DNA of 64,000 bases from Eublepharis macularius. Its lineage: Eukaryota > Chordata > Lepidosauria > Squamata > Eublepharidae. A program made the position numbers and the translations under genes. Below, piece by piece: positions 36,056 through 47,100 of the stretch (within the stretch, counting starts at the first letter, position 1; the number at the start of each line of letters is the position of its first letter). Where the stretch lies: the NCBI RefSeq assembly GCF_028583425.1, contig NC_072790.1:159644397-159708396 (forward strand), given 5' to 3'. The notes beneath the pieces were generated by a model, which ran no database searches, was not told the DNA's origin, and worked only from the letters and a program-made list of their open reading frames with translations.

Positions 36056-36135
36056 ATGGGCTCAGTGACCAAGCATCTCATCTGCATGCAGAAGGTCCCA
36101 GGCACAATTCCCAGCATCTCCATTAAAAGTGAAAT
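36056..36135 (+). mobile_element. tRNA-Ala-derived SINE head
   Basis: GGGCTCAGTGACCAAGCATC followed by TGCATGCAGAAGGTCCCAGG and a B-box-like ATTCCCAGCATCTCC mirrors a tRNA-Ala(TGC) 5' half and T-arm. The A and B boxes are diverged and the acceptor stem does not pair, so this is a SINE relic rather than a tRNA gene. Confidence 0.6.
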
Positions 36136-36484
36136 GGCATGTAATGTGCAAGTCCTATACCTGAAGCCCCAAAGAATATGCAATAATGGTCTTGATAGAG
36201 CAATGGTCTCAACAAGGCAGAATCATGCCTTAGATCTCCATGCTTTATTTCCTGTTCTTGTGCTTGGTTCAACACTATATCCAAACCTTGCTCAGCCTGT
36301 ACCTCTGACTGGTGGCAGCTGATTCAGAAGGCACGGACACTGGGCACCTCTTAAGGAACTACGTATCTTTCCCATTGTTTTTAATCCACAGCACAGTGCA
36401 GCACCATTTTCTGCTGCACCACTAACTTCAGTGGCCACTAAGTTTAAGATTCAATTGCAAATGTGAACAGCAACCAGGTTTATT

Positions 36485-36660
36485 CAGTGCAGGCAACCTC
36501 ACCTTTGGAATGCTGTCTCCCGACTTACCTGACACTTATTCTACAGTCTTTCAGGCACCAGACCAAAGCATTTCTTTTTACCCAGGCTTTTAAAATGAAC
36601 AATTTTTTGCCTGGGGCTTGTTATAGTTTATGTTGATGTAGCTCATACATTAAAAACAAT
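36485..36660 (+). mobile_element. CR1/L2-like LINE C-terminal relic
   Basis: Plus-strand frames give LWNAVS and SFRHQTKAFLFTQAFKMN, a decayed form of the CR1-group RT C-terminus (LWNxLP...SFRxxLKTxLFxxAF). Confidence 0.5.
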
Positions 36661-36989
36661 ACATTCTCTAAAAGAACAAGATTTTTCTAAATAAGATTCC
36701 ATTTTATTTAGTGACAGTCTAAGTGCTACTAAAAGTGTGCTGTTGTCTGAACAGAGAACAATGAAAAACCTACCTATTTTACCTTGTGCTAGTGGAACAA
36801 AACTGGCCTTTAAAAGCTGCATGATAAACATTGCACAGAAAAAGTCCTGACCACAAGCAACTGATCTCATTAAGCCCACCTGTTTTGCCACTATTATAGA
36901 GCTACAGAATCCCTACAAAACTGGCAGCCACAGACACACAATGTATCAAAGGGACTTTGTGAAATGGGTTGGTAAAAGAATCAAGAGAA

Positions 36990-37315
36990 CACATATGAAA
37001 CTGCCTTACACTGAATCCCACCATTGGTCCATTAAGTTCAGTACTGTTTTCTCAAGACTGGCAGTGCTTGCTACCCCGAGTCTGGTCATCACAGGGATGG
37101 CTTATTGCACGTGTGTAGCACCAGGGGATTAGCACTTTGCCAACAGACCCCCCCCCCCCACTTCTTGTGGCTCCCATTTTAAATAGTGTGTTCTAACAGA
37201 GGAAGTCAACTACTACTTGACCCTGTTAACTGGAAATGCTAGGAATTGAAGCTGGGGACCTTCTGCTTGCCAAGCAGAAGCTCTACATGGAGCCACAACC
37301 CTTGCCCAACACATC
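36990..37315 (-). mobile_element. tRNA-Ala-derived SINE, minus strand
   Basis: Starts with the tail body TGCCTTACACTGAATCCCAC and ends with GACCTTCTGCTTGCCAAGC, the reverse complement of the tRNA-Ala-like head, with a 14-nt C-run at about 37146 inside. Same family as 36056-36135 and 15680-15860. Confidence 0.65.
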
Positions 37316-37357
37316 ACAGCACAGGATATCCAAACATCAAATATAGGATCAAGAGAA

Positions 37358-37485
37358 GTGGTGGAAAGTATAAACGGTTGGTTTGACTCCCACTACTGCC
37401 TTCAGCTCTGCAGGTGGCTTTGGGTAAGCCACTCTTCTCAGACCCAGCTCCCCAGCTGTATTATGGGGATAATAATAATATGAAC
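37358..37485 (+). mobile_element. Sauria-type SINE fragment
   Basis: Plus-strand fragment with TTTGACTCCCACTACTGCC, GGTAAGCCACTCTTCTCAG and TTATGGGGATAATAATAATA, the body of the family described at 6985. Confidence 0.6.
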
Positions 37486-37489
37486 TTTG

Positions 37490-37750
37490 TTCAGTGGGCA
37501 CTAATTTATTAATTTGTGTCATTTATAGTCCACCTTTCTCATTGAGACTCAAGGCAGATTACAGTGTGAGATTAGTACAGTCAATATCAAGGACATTTCA
37601 AAACAATGCAATAGGGTATATAAATGCAAATTTGCAAAGACAATGTCAGCAAAAATCCAAAACAAAGTGAAGTATATAAACAGTCATTATAATCATGCTC
37701 TGAGTGTGGACACCCAAGGGGAAATGCAAGCCCAAAGTCACAATTACCCC
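37490..37750. repeat. Unclassified interspersed repeat
   Basis: TAGTCCACCTTTCTCATTGAG and CAAGGCAGATTACAGTGTG are phrases of a widespread squamate LINE/SINE tail. Family not determined. Confidence 0.4.
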
Positions 37751-39284
37751 CCACATCTATAGCATAAAAGTACAAGACAAAAGAAAGCCTGAACCAAGCC
37801 GGTTCTGGTTTGTTGCAGATCGGTTTCTTCTGCAGTACAGGAAAAACAGGTAGGGCAAGCAACAGCACCAGGTTCTATTTTATATCCCCCACTATGCAGC
37901 AACAGCTTCCTCTGAGGAACACAGGGACCAGTGAAAATCAGAAAAGTGAAGAGAAGCCTCACCTCACCTCCCACCTACTGTATTTATCCACAAAACAGGA
38001 CACAATTGAGCTGTATGGCCTCTCTCTCACACACTCACACATACTAACCTGACTGAAAGGTCTTACACGTACTGCCACTTTTACACTGTCAGAACCTGGC
38101 ATATTTTACGGCTTTAACTCTTCCAAGGAATCTAGAAACAAAAATACTCAAGTGTATACAATCAGCTTATCTTCAACATCTTGCTTTGAGAAAGAAAATT
38201 AAAAGTGAAGCCTAATACTGCTTTATCTATTCTGGGCTATTTGATTATTAATGAGTTTAACTCATTACCAGTATAAGTTTCCTGATAAATTATTTCTAAG
38301 AACTACAGTCATTTCATTACTGTGGCTCTTTTCTGTCCAGCCAAGTTTGTAGGATATTGACAACCTAGATGAAGTATGTTTACTTAACATTTATACCCCA
38401 CCTTTCCCTTTCCAGAAACAGGTATAAGAAGATATTATTATATTTTAAAATTGTTTTACTTGTTTGAAACTACTTGGGAGTGGGTGAGAAACCCATATTT
38501 GGGTTTACAGAAGGCCACTGTCAGTTTAAACAGTTTTAACCTATCATTGCAGACCTCTTAAGGCAGAAAGAGGTGTTTATGCTTCTTATATGTGTTTTTG
38601 CTTGTTGTCTCCTTGTCTGGACCATGAGATCCTCTTATTTTCACTTTCACTGTTCTGCAGTGTGTGGGCAAAACATACTATAGGAGAATACATAATCACA
38701 GCCAACTTTATTTTACCAAAATTGTGGTAGCATTTCTCTAGTAACCACGATACCTATAAAACATGCATCATTTCAAAATATCAAATCTAGGTCAAATTTC
38801 AGTTTCTGAAATCCCTGAAAATGTTGAATCCCTTGGCAGATAGCTATGAATGGACAGACTCTTGCTGATGCAGCAAATTGAAAAAAGAATGAAACATCTG
38901 AGGTGAGACTTTCTTTTATAAACTGAAGAGCAGCGTTACCAAGTTAAGACGAAATACAAAAAAATATTGCACAGCTTCAACACAATTGTTTACATTCTGA
39001 CTTCAATAATACATATTTACCCAGGCAAAGAATTTGATTCCAATGGATAATCCATATTACCAATTCCAAAAAAGTCAAAACATTTTCTATAAATGTTAAA
39101 ACTGCCATATTTTAATTTAAAACATCTGCAAGATCAAACTGTTAAAAAAGAGATTAGCCTCCCATCTAAGAGACAGCAACAGTGGCAAGCCATCATTAAA
39201 ATCTCCTTTGAGTTATTTGCATCTCACGCCGCCATTATTCTCTTTCAAAAATCTAGTGGACAATCATATTGTGAAGTATTCATT
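37751..39284. other. Spacer between KIF28 and AHCTF1, nothing recognised
   Basis: AT-rich sequence with no supported exon. It is the likeliest place for the promoter and first exon of the kinesin gene, but I could not identify either. Confidence 0.35.
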
Positions 39285-39290
39285 TTTATT
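39285..39290 (-). promoter_or_regulatory. Candidate AHCTF1 polyadenylation signal
   Basis: AATAAA on the minus strand about 243 nt after the AHCTF1 stop codon. The only canonical hexamer I found close downstream; use unproven. Confidence 0.4.
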
Positions 39291-39532
39291 TAACATTCCT
39301 AAAATAAGATGTATTTACATATTATATAAATGTATGAAGTCTTATAAAATAGAAAAACTGAGTTGGCTGAAGAAATCATACTCCACATGGAGTTACTCAT
39401 TGAAGACTAAGTTTTATGAAATTTTACAATAATTTATATAAATTATCTTCCAAATTAATGATTTTTTCTTAATATTCCCACAATTGTGATGACTTTACAA
39501 ACATTGGTGTACATTACACATTTTTAAAACAA

Positions 39533-39731
39533 TTATAGCATCTTCTTCCGAACAACTGGCTTTGGATAGCTAGATAGTCTCCTTCTAGAAACAGTCTTTT
39601 TAATAGCCTTTTCCGCTTTATCCACAGGTTCTTTCTGTTTGCTTTTTGCTCCATCCACTGGGGTGCCAAAAGGAGAAATAAATTTTATTTCCATTGGTGG
39701 CGGCGACCAACTACCATCTTTACCGATGAGT
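39533..39731 (-). CDS. AHCTF1: AHCTF1 terminal coding exon, residues 1320-1385 and stop
   Basis: 199 nt of coding sequence, acceptor TTTTTTCTTGCAG with a GACTAAC branch point-like sequence at 39751-39760. Encodes [20 protein letters not shown], then a Lys-rich stretch, and ends [17 protein letters not shown]. That ending is the hallmark of the ELYS C-terminus, which in other vertebrates takes part in nucleosome binding. Separated from the previous exon by about 8 kb of nested transposons. Confidence 0.95.
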
Positions 39732-42444
39732 CTGCAAGAAAAAAGAATGTTGTTAGTCCAAGCCATGTTTCTTTAAAAAAAAAACAGTTATACATACCCG
39801 TAACTATTGTTCATCGAGTTCTTCTGTGCAGGCGCACACAGGCCTGTCACCGGAGAATTCTTCAACGCTTCTTTTAGAGCCTGTTAGGGGCTGTTGCTCT
39901 TGAGCCACATAGCAAGTTTCCCGCCCAAATGGTCATGTGACTTAACAGAGAAATGGCCCCATCCCTCAGTTCTCCTAAGCCGCCGCAACTCACAACTGGA
40001 CATAACCAGAGAGTTCACAGCGGGGTAGGAGGGAGGGTATGTGTGCCTGCACAGAAGAACTCGATGAACAATAGTTACAGGTATGTACAACCCTATTTTC
40101 ATCATTATTCTTCTGTGCAGTCCCACATGGGAGAGTACCAAGCTATACACAATAAGGAGGTGGGGTGCATCTCCAACTCAATTTTATTAAGGTAACAAAT
40201 AAACACTGCAACAGCAGGTATATATAAGAGTCAAAATTTGCAAACCACAACACTAACAGTAAACTCAGCAAGTTAGAAAGTCAGTCAAAGCACATCAATC
40301 TGTAAAATAATACTGATGAGCAACATGCCCAATAACTAACACTCTGTAAGAGCATCATATAATGCAAGATTTTACATGACCATTTTCAATGACAACAACT
40401 AATGCCATACAAGTATCAATAGACTCACACCATACTCTCTGCTTTTCTTTCAGGAAAACAAAGATTGCAGAATAGCCCTTGCAATTGCCACATCCTGAGT
40501 TGCACTGACGTCTACAGCATAATGCTTCACAAATGTATCAACAGAGGACCATGTCGCTGCCTTACAGATATTAGCAACAGCAGGGCCTCTGAGGAATTTT
40601 TGAGACAGTACAAAAAAATGTCAGGGCCCCTTTCCTGCTCCATTAGCCATCGTTTTTTCATCCATAATGGTTTTAAGTGTAAGGTCAAAAGTTTTTTTTT
40701 TAAAAAAGGCTTCGCATTTACTTAAAAATGAGCTTTCCTTGCCTTTTTTTGTGAAAAATTTCTAACGACAGCATCAAAATTAATTGTTCTGGCAATGTTT
40801 GATTCAATACTCAGCCTGGCCAAATCCACAAGACGTTCTTGAGACATTGTAGACCTTAAAAAATTCTTAATCAGCTTGAGTTTGCTAAATGATCTCTCTA
40901 CAGAAGCTACTGTTGCTGGAATTGTTAAAAGAATTTATAAGCTGACACAAACATTTGGAAAAAGGTCACCAAGTCTGTATTCTGTTAATATCTTCAACAG
41001 GTCTAGTGGTTTTAGCTGTGCATCTCCAAAATCTGCCTTATGTACTGAAGGTAAATGCTGCATTTCTGTCAAAAAAATCCTCATCATTAAGGTCATAAGG
41101 ATATTGTTTTGATAAAAATAAAGATTTTTCTTTCAAGTCACTTTCTGAGCAATGCAGAGAGTTCAGAGCAGTAGCAATCCTTCTCATTTCAAACTTATAT
41201 CCTATAAGTGAGCACAAACACATTTTGAGGCAATTCAGAACAGTGCTAGTCATGACCCCAAAGAAAACTAACAGTTATACTATCTAGGATTTTATATACC
41301 TTGCTTTTTTTAGCACACTGCTTTAAAAACTCCACCTTAAAAACAGAGACATTCAGAACACATACGTTTATGGGAAATGACTGCATTCCTGTGTATAATT
41401 TCTGCTCTTTAGGTTCAACTTGCAAAACACATTTGGCTTCAAGAAATCTTCCGACAGCTGAAATACAACTAACTTTTAATTAATAATGCCAACTGTTTAT
41501 TTACATTTTTAAAATTACAATAAAATCAAATATTCTCCTTATCCCCTATTACCCCTTCTATTCCCACAAGAATCCTTCCTGCACTTCCTCAAAAGCAGAA
41601 GCCAGACACCACTGAGGGCCTGAGCCAGCAGGAGTAGACACAGCTTCCGTCTGCTTGAAGAAGACACAAAATATCTATCTATTGAAAGAATCCCCAAATC
41701 CTATAGCAATACACTGCTCTAGTTTTGAAAGTGCTACTTAACTGGTTTTTTAAAAATTTCGTCTCTAGGCATTAGCTAGTTGGTCACCCCTTTGAAACTG
41801 TACCACACCATTTTAGGTACCAGAAAAATGGAGAACATGTACAGAGTGCACATCCCTTGCCAATGTTCTCTCCAGGCTGCACACAGGGCAAAAGAAAATT
41901 ATCAAAAAGCCTCTGATCTGCACCTTCCTCCCAATCCTGTTCATGCAGATGGAGTTTCTCATTGCTTCAGAAAGACAGCACTCAATTTTAGGAATTGTCC
42001 TGTTCTGCAACAGATACCACCTCTCCATTTAAAAATGGAGCCCCCCCATTACCATGAAAAAACTGTTCTTCCATACTCATCAATAAAACCCCTCAAAAAA
42101 CAGAAAACAGCAGCAGCAACAAACAAAGCTATTTCAACAAGAAAACATAGGGCCTACCCTTTCCCAGTTTTCCATTTCCAAAACACAATGTAATGATAAC
42201 GTAACTGAAAAGTAAAATAAAATAGAGACTTACTTTTTCCCTATTAAAAGGAACAGAAATGGGTCCTTAACAGAGTAGCACTGATTGCAGAGAAAACGTG
42301 ATGATGGGTGGTTGGAGCGTGCTAGCTGGTGTGAGTGTGAAAGTGAAACAAAATAGAGGGGTTAAGTAATATATATACAGAGATATAGATATAGATCTAT
42401 AGATATATAAACATAAGGCCTGAATGGCAGGCTACATATATATA

Positions 42445-42496
<52 letters not shown>

Positions 42497-44144
42497 TAAA
42501 ACTAGCTAAAACATCTCAAGATATAGATGATGGCACAGTGTAATGACCAACACAAATAGACCAACGTTCAGTAAAAAACCGACCAGACACATTTCGGCCC
42601 TAAGGCCTTCTTCAGTGGTCAATTTACGATCAAACACACCCACACATATAGAAACCAATCATGCAACGCTCCTGGTGTTTTATCTACAGCTGTAACAAAA
42701 GAAGGGGGGAGGAATTTTTTTTAATATAATATAGTCCATTATTAAGTGCTAGAATTATTCTAGGAAAAATACTGGATCAGAATTTATCTCTAGTATTGTG
42801 TGATAAACTACAAATATTGCAGTAGACCCAGGACTGCATTCACACACTGCTCTTCGTTTATTGTTGCACTCTAAAGAAAAAATGTACCAAATTAGAAAAT
42901 TATTCCCTAACATGCTCTTAATTAACCCCCCAGGTTCTCCAAACCCAATCACAAACCAACCCGAGGCTTGGTTTCCAATGTATAGGAGTGTGTTACATCA
43001 ATCTGCAGTAAAGATAAAATGTCACTTTAAGCTCAGAAAGTTCAACTATATGAAAAGGTAGAAGGGTGATGCAATGTCTCCCATGTGATAAGAAGATATG
43101 CTCTCAAAGGAGGTGGAGGGGAGAGAGAGAAGGAAGAAAACACTGGAGTGGCAAAGACACAGCACATATTCAGTTAGGGCAATTGTCCAAATCAAATCAA
43201 ATCCATCTCAGACACAGCAAGTCCAGTCCACTTCTTCATTAAGTCCCCAAGGCATCAATGTCTGGAGGTGGTAAATCCAAAACACTTCTCTTTTCTGCAG
43301 GAGTCTGTGAGAGCCTGAAGATGTGTTCTGTATAACTTCCACAACCCAAAATTGCAGCTGCTTCTCCTTATGGCCGGCAGTGAGATAGTGGTTAACAAGT
43401 GGGGCATTCAGTCTCTTTAATCTAATATAGCTCTTATGCTCACAAATACGAACTTTAACAGGTCTGGTAATCATACCTACACACATCAAGTTGCAAGGAC
43501 ACTGGATAACATAGATAACTCCCTTGGAATTGCAGCTGCTGAATGAATTCATTACAAACGCCCTAGTATTTGATGAATTATGAAAAGTTTTTTTTAGGCA
43601 CAGACCCACCACATCCAGCACAGTGTCGACAAGGAAAGAAACCTGTTGTTGCTATCCTCACACTTCCACAGCTGCTATCCTTCACCTCTGGTAGTTTCTC
43701 TTGACTAATAAGTCCCGGAGGTTTTTTGTTCTTTTTGCCGTAAACAAGGGGGGATCTTTGCATCTGGGCATATTGGACAGAAGATGCCAATGTCTAGCTA
43801 TGATGGCCTGAACTGATGTGTACGTACTAGTGTATGTTAAAGGGATGATTGGTTTCTATATGTGTGGGTGTGTTTGATTATAAATTGTTTACAATTGACC
43901 ACTGAGGAAGGCCTTAGGGCTGAAACGCATCTGGTCGGTTTTTTACTGTACTTTGGTCTATTTGTGTTGGTCATTGCACTGTACCATCATCTGTATCTCG
44001 AGATGTTTTAGCAAGTTTTAGTATATATATGTAGCCTGCCATTCAGGCCTTATGTTTTAAACTTGATTTAATCTACATTGGTGCACATCTATAATAAATA
44101 CTCTCTAAAATCTCTCTCTCTCTCTCTAAAATATTATATATTAT

Positions 44145-44183
<39 letters not shown>

Positions 44184-47100
44184 ATTATATACTAGATTAT
44201 ATTTATATGTATACATATACATATATATTATATATATATCACGTGACTCTCCACACACACACCACGTGACTCTCCACATATATATATGTTGTTTAACACC
44301 TCTATTTTGTTCCCCTGCTTGTTTGGGTTGAGTTTGTGGGGATTCCCCCCACCCCCCTTTTTTTCTTCCTTGCTGTGAGTGTGAAAGTTTTAGAAAAGTT
44401 TTAGTTTTAGAAAAGAAGTAAGAGATCTTTATTATAGGAACTCCATACTTTGATAGGAAAGTGGATAGATTCCTATCTACCAATTTGTTTCTGTGAAGGA
44501 AGTCCTGAGATTAGCAATCTATACATCAAATGATAGTTCAGGGCAGTAAAAGTAAACAGATGCTCTGACTTGTCTTTCTAACTCTCTGGTTTCTCCCCCT
44601 CTGAAACCTGAGGAGACAGCATTAGAAGTGGAGTCTTCTAACATTCCCCAAATGTAAATTGTAGCCAAGTAATTATATTGCAATTATGTCCAACAGAGGC
44701 CTTGCAATCTGACTGTTGCTACACTGAAAATGGGTACAGTCAGCCAGGGTTAAGGACTAAGATAATTAGTGTGGGCTATAGCCATAGGTATTTTAAGGCA
44801 GTGTATAATTTTTTTATATAAAATTTATTTTTATAAATATAAGCAGAACAGAAAAAAGAAAATAACAATGATAGCACAATTATAATTACATCAAAAGAAA
44901 AAGAAAGAGTAAACATAATATAATAAACAATATAAATAACTCAGTTTTTTTTAATATCCAGCACATATCAATCCTTGAATGTGTTTGGTGTCTGTCTGAA
45001 AAGAAAGTATTGTCTCCAATATTCAGTTTTGATCCTTCAAGCATCTTCCAATTGTAACATTTCCATATAAATTAAACACATTTTTGGGAAGTTTGCCTTC
45101 TTTGGTTTTTTTTACCCATCTTTTTTTTCAGATCCATTACCCCATTCGTCTCCGAAGATCATTATTTTCTTGAAAATAAAAAATGGATTGGAAAACATTT
45201 TCATAAAAATTTTCTCTTGTGTTGTTTAGCACATATATTGTCGCTAGTATGTAAATTTTGCCTTCCAGGAGCCTGATTTTCAAAATCATATATCTTCTGT
45301 CAAGAGTCTCTTAATTCATCTGTAACATTTATTTGTAAATTTTTTATATACACCGCAATTCCTTTTTTAAATTATAAATTCTTAATAAACACATAAATAC
45401 ATAAGAGCAAAAAACAGGAACAAAGCCCCAAAGAATCATGGAAACTGTAACATGATATAACAGGAGGGGTGGACAGTCCTGTGCTTCATCTGCCACTGTA
45501 AGTTAGTCTCTATGTGAGATTGTCACTGCTTGCCCCCACGGCCAAATCTGAGGAGCCTTGAGCCCCTCAGCCCCCATGTAGTTCACTGGTTGCCCAGGAG
45601 AGGCTCAGTCCCCCATGGACAAATCTGGGGGGGGGGCTCAAGCCCCTCAGCCCCCCCCCCCCATAATTTACACCTATGTACACCAACACGGCCACTACAA
45701 CAATGGCCACTGACCTAAACATTCTGTCTGCCTGGCTGGAGAGTGGAGAGTCACGTGATCTTCTAACTGGCACATGCTACTCCTAGGGGAAGATCTTGAA
45801 CATGCAACGTAACAACAATGTAAAGGATAAAACTATGCTATGTTGGCCATCAACATAAGATATAAATTCTAGTCTTCATATGAAAACTGCAGGAAACTCT
45901 TGGGCCACCTTTTGGCCTCTTTGAGCCCACTCTGCGCCCATGGACCCTGGTACAATGCACCTGCTGGCCCCCTCTCTCATAGGGCCTGGGCAACAGAGAC
46001 ACCCCTGAGGAAAGCAGAGAAAGCTGCTTGTGTATGCCTTTTCAATGGCTGACACAACCCAACATGACACTATTTGAGAGGATGCCCCCCAAACACACAC
46101 AAGATGTGGACTTTCATGAAAGATATTTGTTCTGTCCAAATAAAAACATGCATCATGCAACAGGCATGATGATGCTGCATAGCATACGACTGTCTTGACT
46201 CTGAAGGTCTTCTCTGCTCGGAACCATGCTGACTGTGATGAGACCGAGCCGGTGATGATGCCCTTGAAGACTCATGCCGGATCTGAAGAGGAACAGGATC
46301 AGTTATGGGAGTCGGGTCCCAATATGGAGACCATTCTGTCTTAGTTCTGGATGTGGTACCCCAAGGCTGATCTGTCCGGAAGTTCACCCTCAGACAGAGA
46401 ACGCTTGGGTGAACGTAGATGAGGTGACAGGATTCATGGAATAACCAGGACCACATCATCAGAAGGCTCAGGCTGTGGGGAATGACAGCGATGAGTCGAA
46501 GTCGACCAAACCAGGTGCTTTTTTCTTTTTAGACTTCATAGCTGGCACAGCAGTTACCATGAAGCCCTTGGATCCGTGAGATGCTTTGGAGATCTTGGTC
46601 TCTTCCCAGTCAGATCCGAGCATGGGGTCAACTTGAAGAACTGTACGGATCTGGCTCTCGAAAGTTGCTTTCAGAGTCGACTCTGACAGATGCTCTTTCC
46701 CACTCTGAGTCTTCCCCTTAGACTCCTCAGCAAGCACTTTTTCCCACAGTGCTGCTTTTAGCCGCTGAGACCTCTCATGCTTTGCCTTCGGGGTGAATTT
46801 CTGGCACATTTTACACACTGTGACATTATGTCCCTCACCCAGGCACATAGGACAGAGGTCATGCTCATTTGTGTGGGTCATTTTTGTACTGCACTGTGAG
46901 CAACGCTTGAAGAGTGCTTTGGTAGCCATACCGAGGGCAAAAATGTTTGTAACTCACAACGTTATCAGGAAAGCTGAATCGAAACACACCAAAGACAACT
47001 GTAAACCGAAATCAGAGCTGAAATCTAAGTCAAAAGCCAGTCCAAGATCTTTCAATACCAGAAAGGATCAACCAGAAAACGAAAGTAAAGGAGCTTGAAA

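Larger units (their letters stand above)
42345..44373 (-). mobile_element. Penelope-like element with inverted flanking arms and target duplication
   Basis: A 2-kb element bounded by the 15-bp direct repeat TGTGAGTGTGAAAGT at 42330-42344 and 44374-44388. The outer arms (about 42345-42655 and 43845-44320) are inverted copies: ACAAAATAGAGGGGTTAAG versus its inverse near 44285-44310, CATAAGGCCTGAATGGCAGG versus its inverse near 44035-44055, and GACCAGACACATTTCGGCCC versus its inverse near 43920-43937. The coding part is a minus-strand GIY-YIG endonuclease region at 43208-43790; no RT was recognised, so this looks like an internally shortened copy. The left arm has a (TA)n expansion. Confidence 0.75.
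40581..45988 (-). mobile_element. hAT DNA transposon inside the DIRS
   Basis: About 5.4 kb. The left end is CAGGGCCTCTGAGG; the right end, read inward, is CAGGCCCTATGAG, a short imperfect inverted repeat with the CAGGG start typical of hAT. The flanks AGCAACAG (40573-40580) and GGCAACAG (45989-45996) match at 7 of 8 positions, as expected of an 8-bp hAT target duplication. The transposase C-terminus lies near the left end on the minus strand. The upstream transposase part was not recognised, and the element has been invaded by a Penelope-like element (42345-44373) and an L1-like tail (44815-45400). Confidence 0.75.

Noticed and set aside
36056-36135. tRNA-Ala gene
   Set aside because: Anticodon-arm sequence is similar, but the acceptor stem does not pair and SINE-type tail sequence follows; other decayed copies lie nearby.
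16175-39280. First exon of the kinesin gene
   Set aside because: I looked for a VKVAVRVRPFNQ-like strand with a phase-0 donor on the minus strand but found none I could support.
44073-44483. Open frames rich in Tyr and Ile on both strands
   Set aside because: Translation of TA-rich microsatellite sequence in the Penelope arm.
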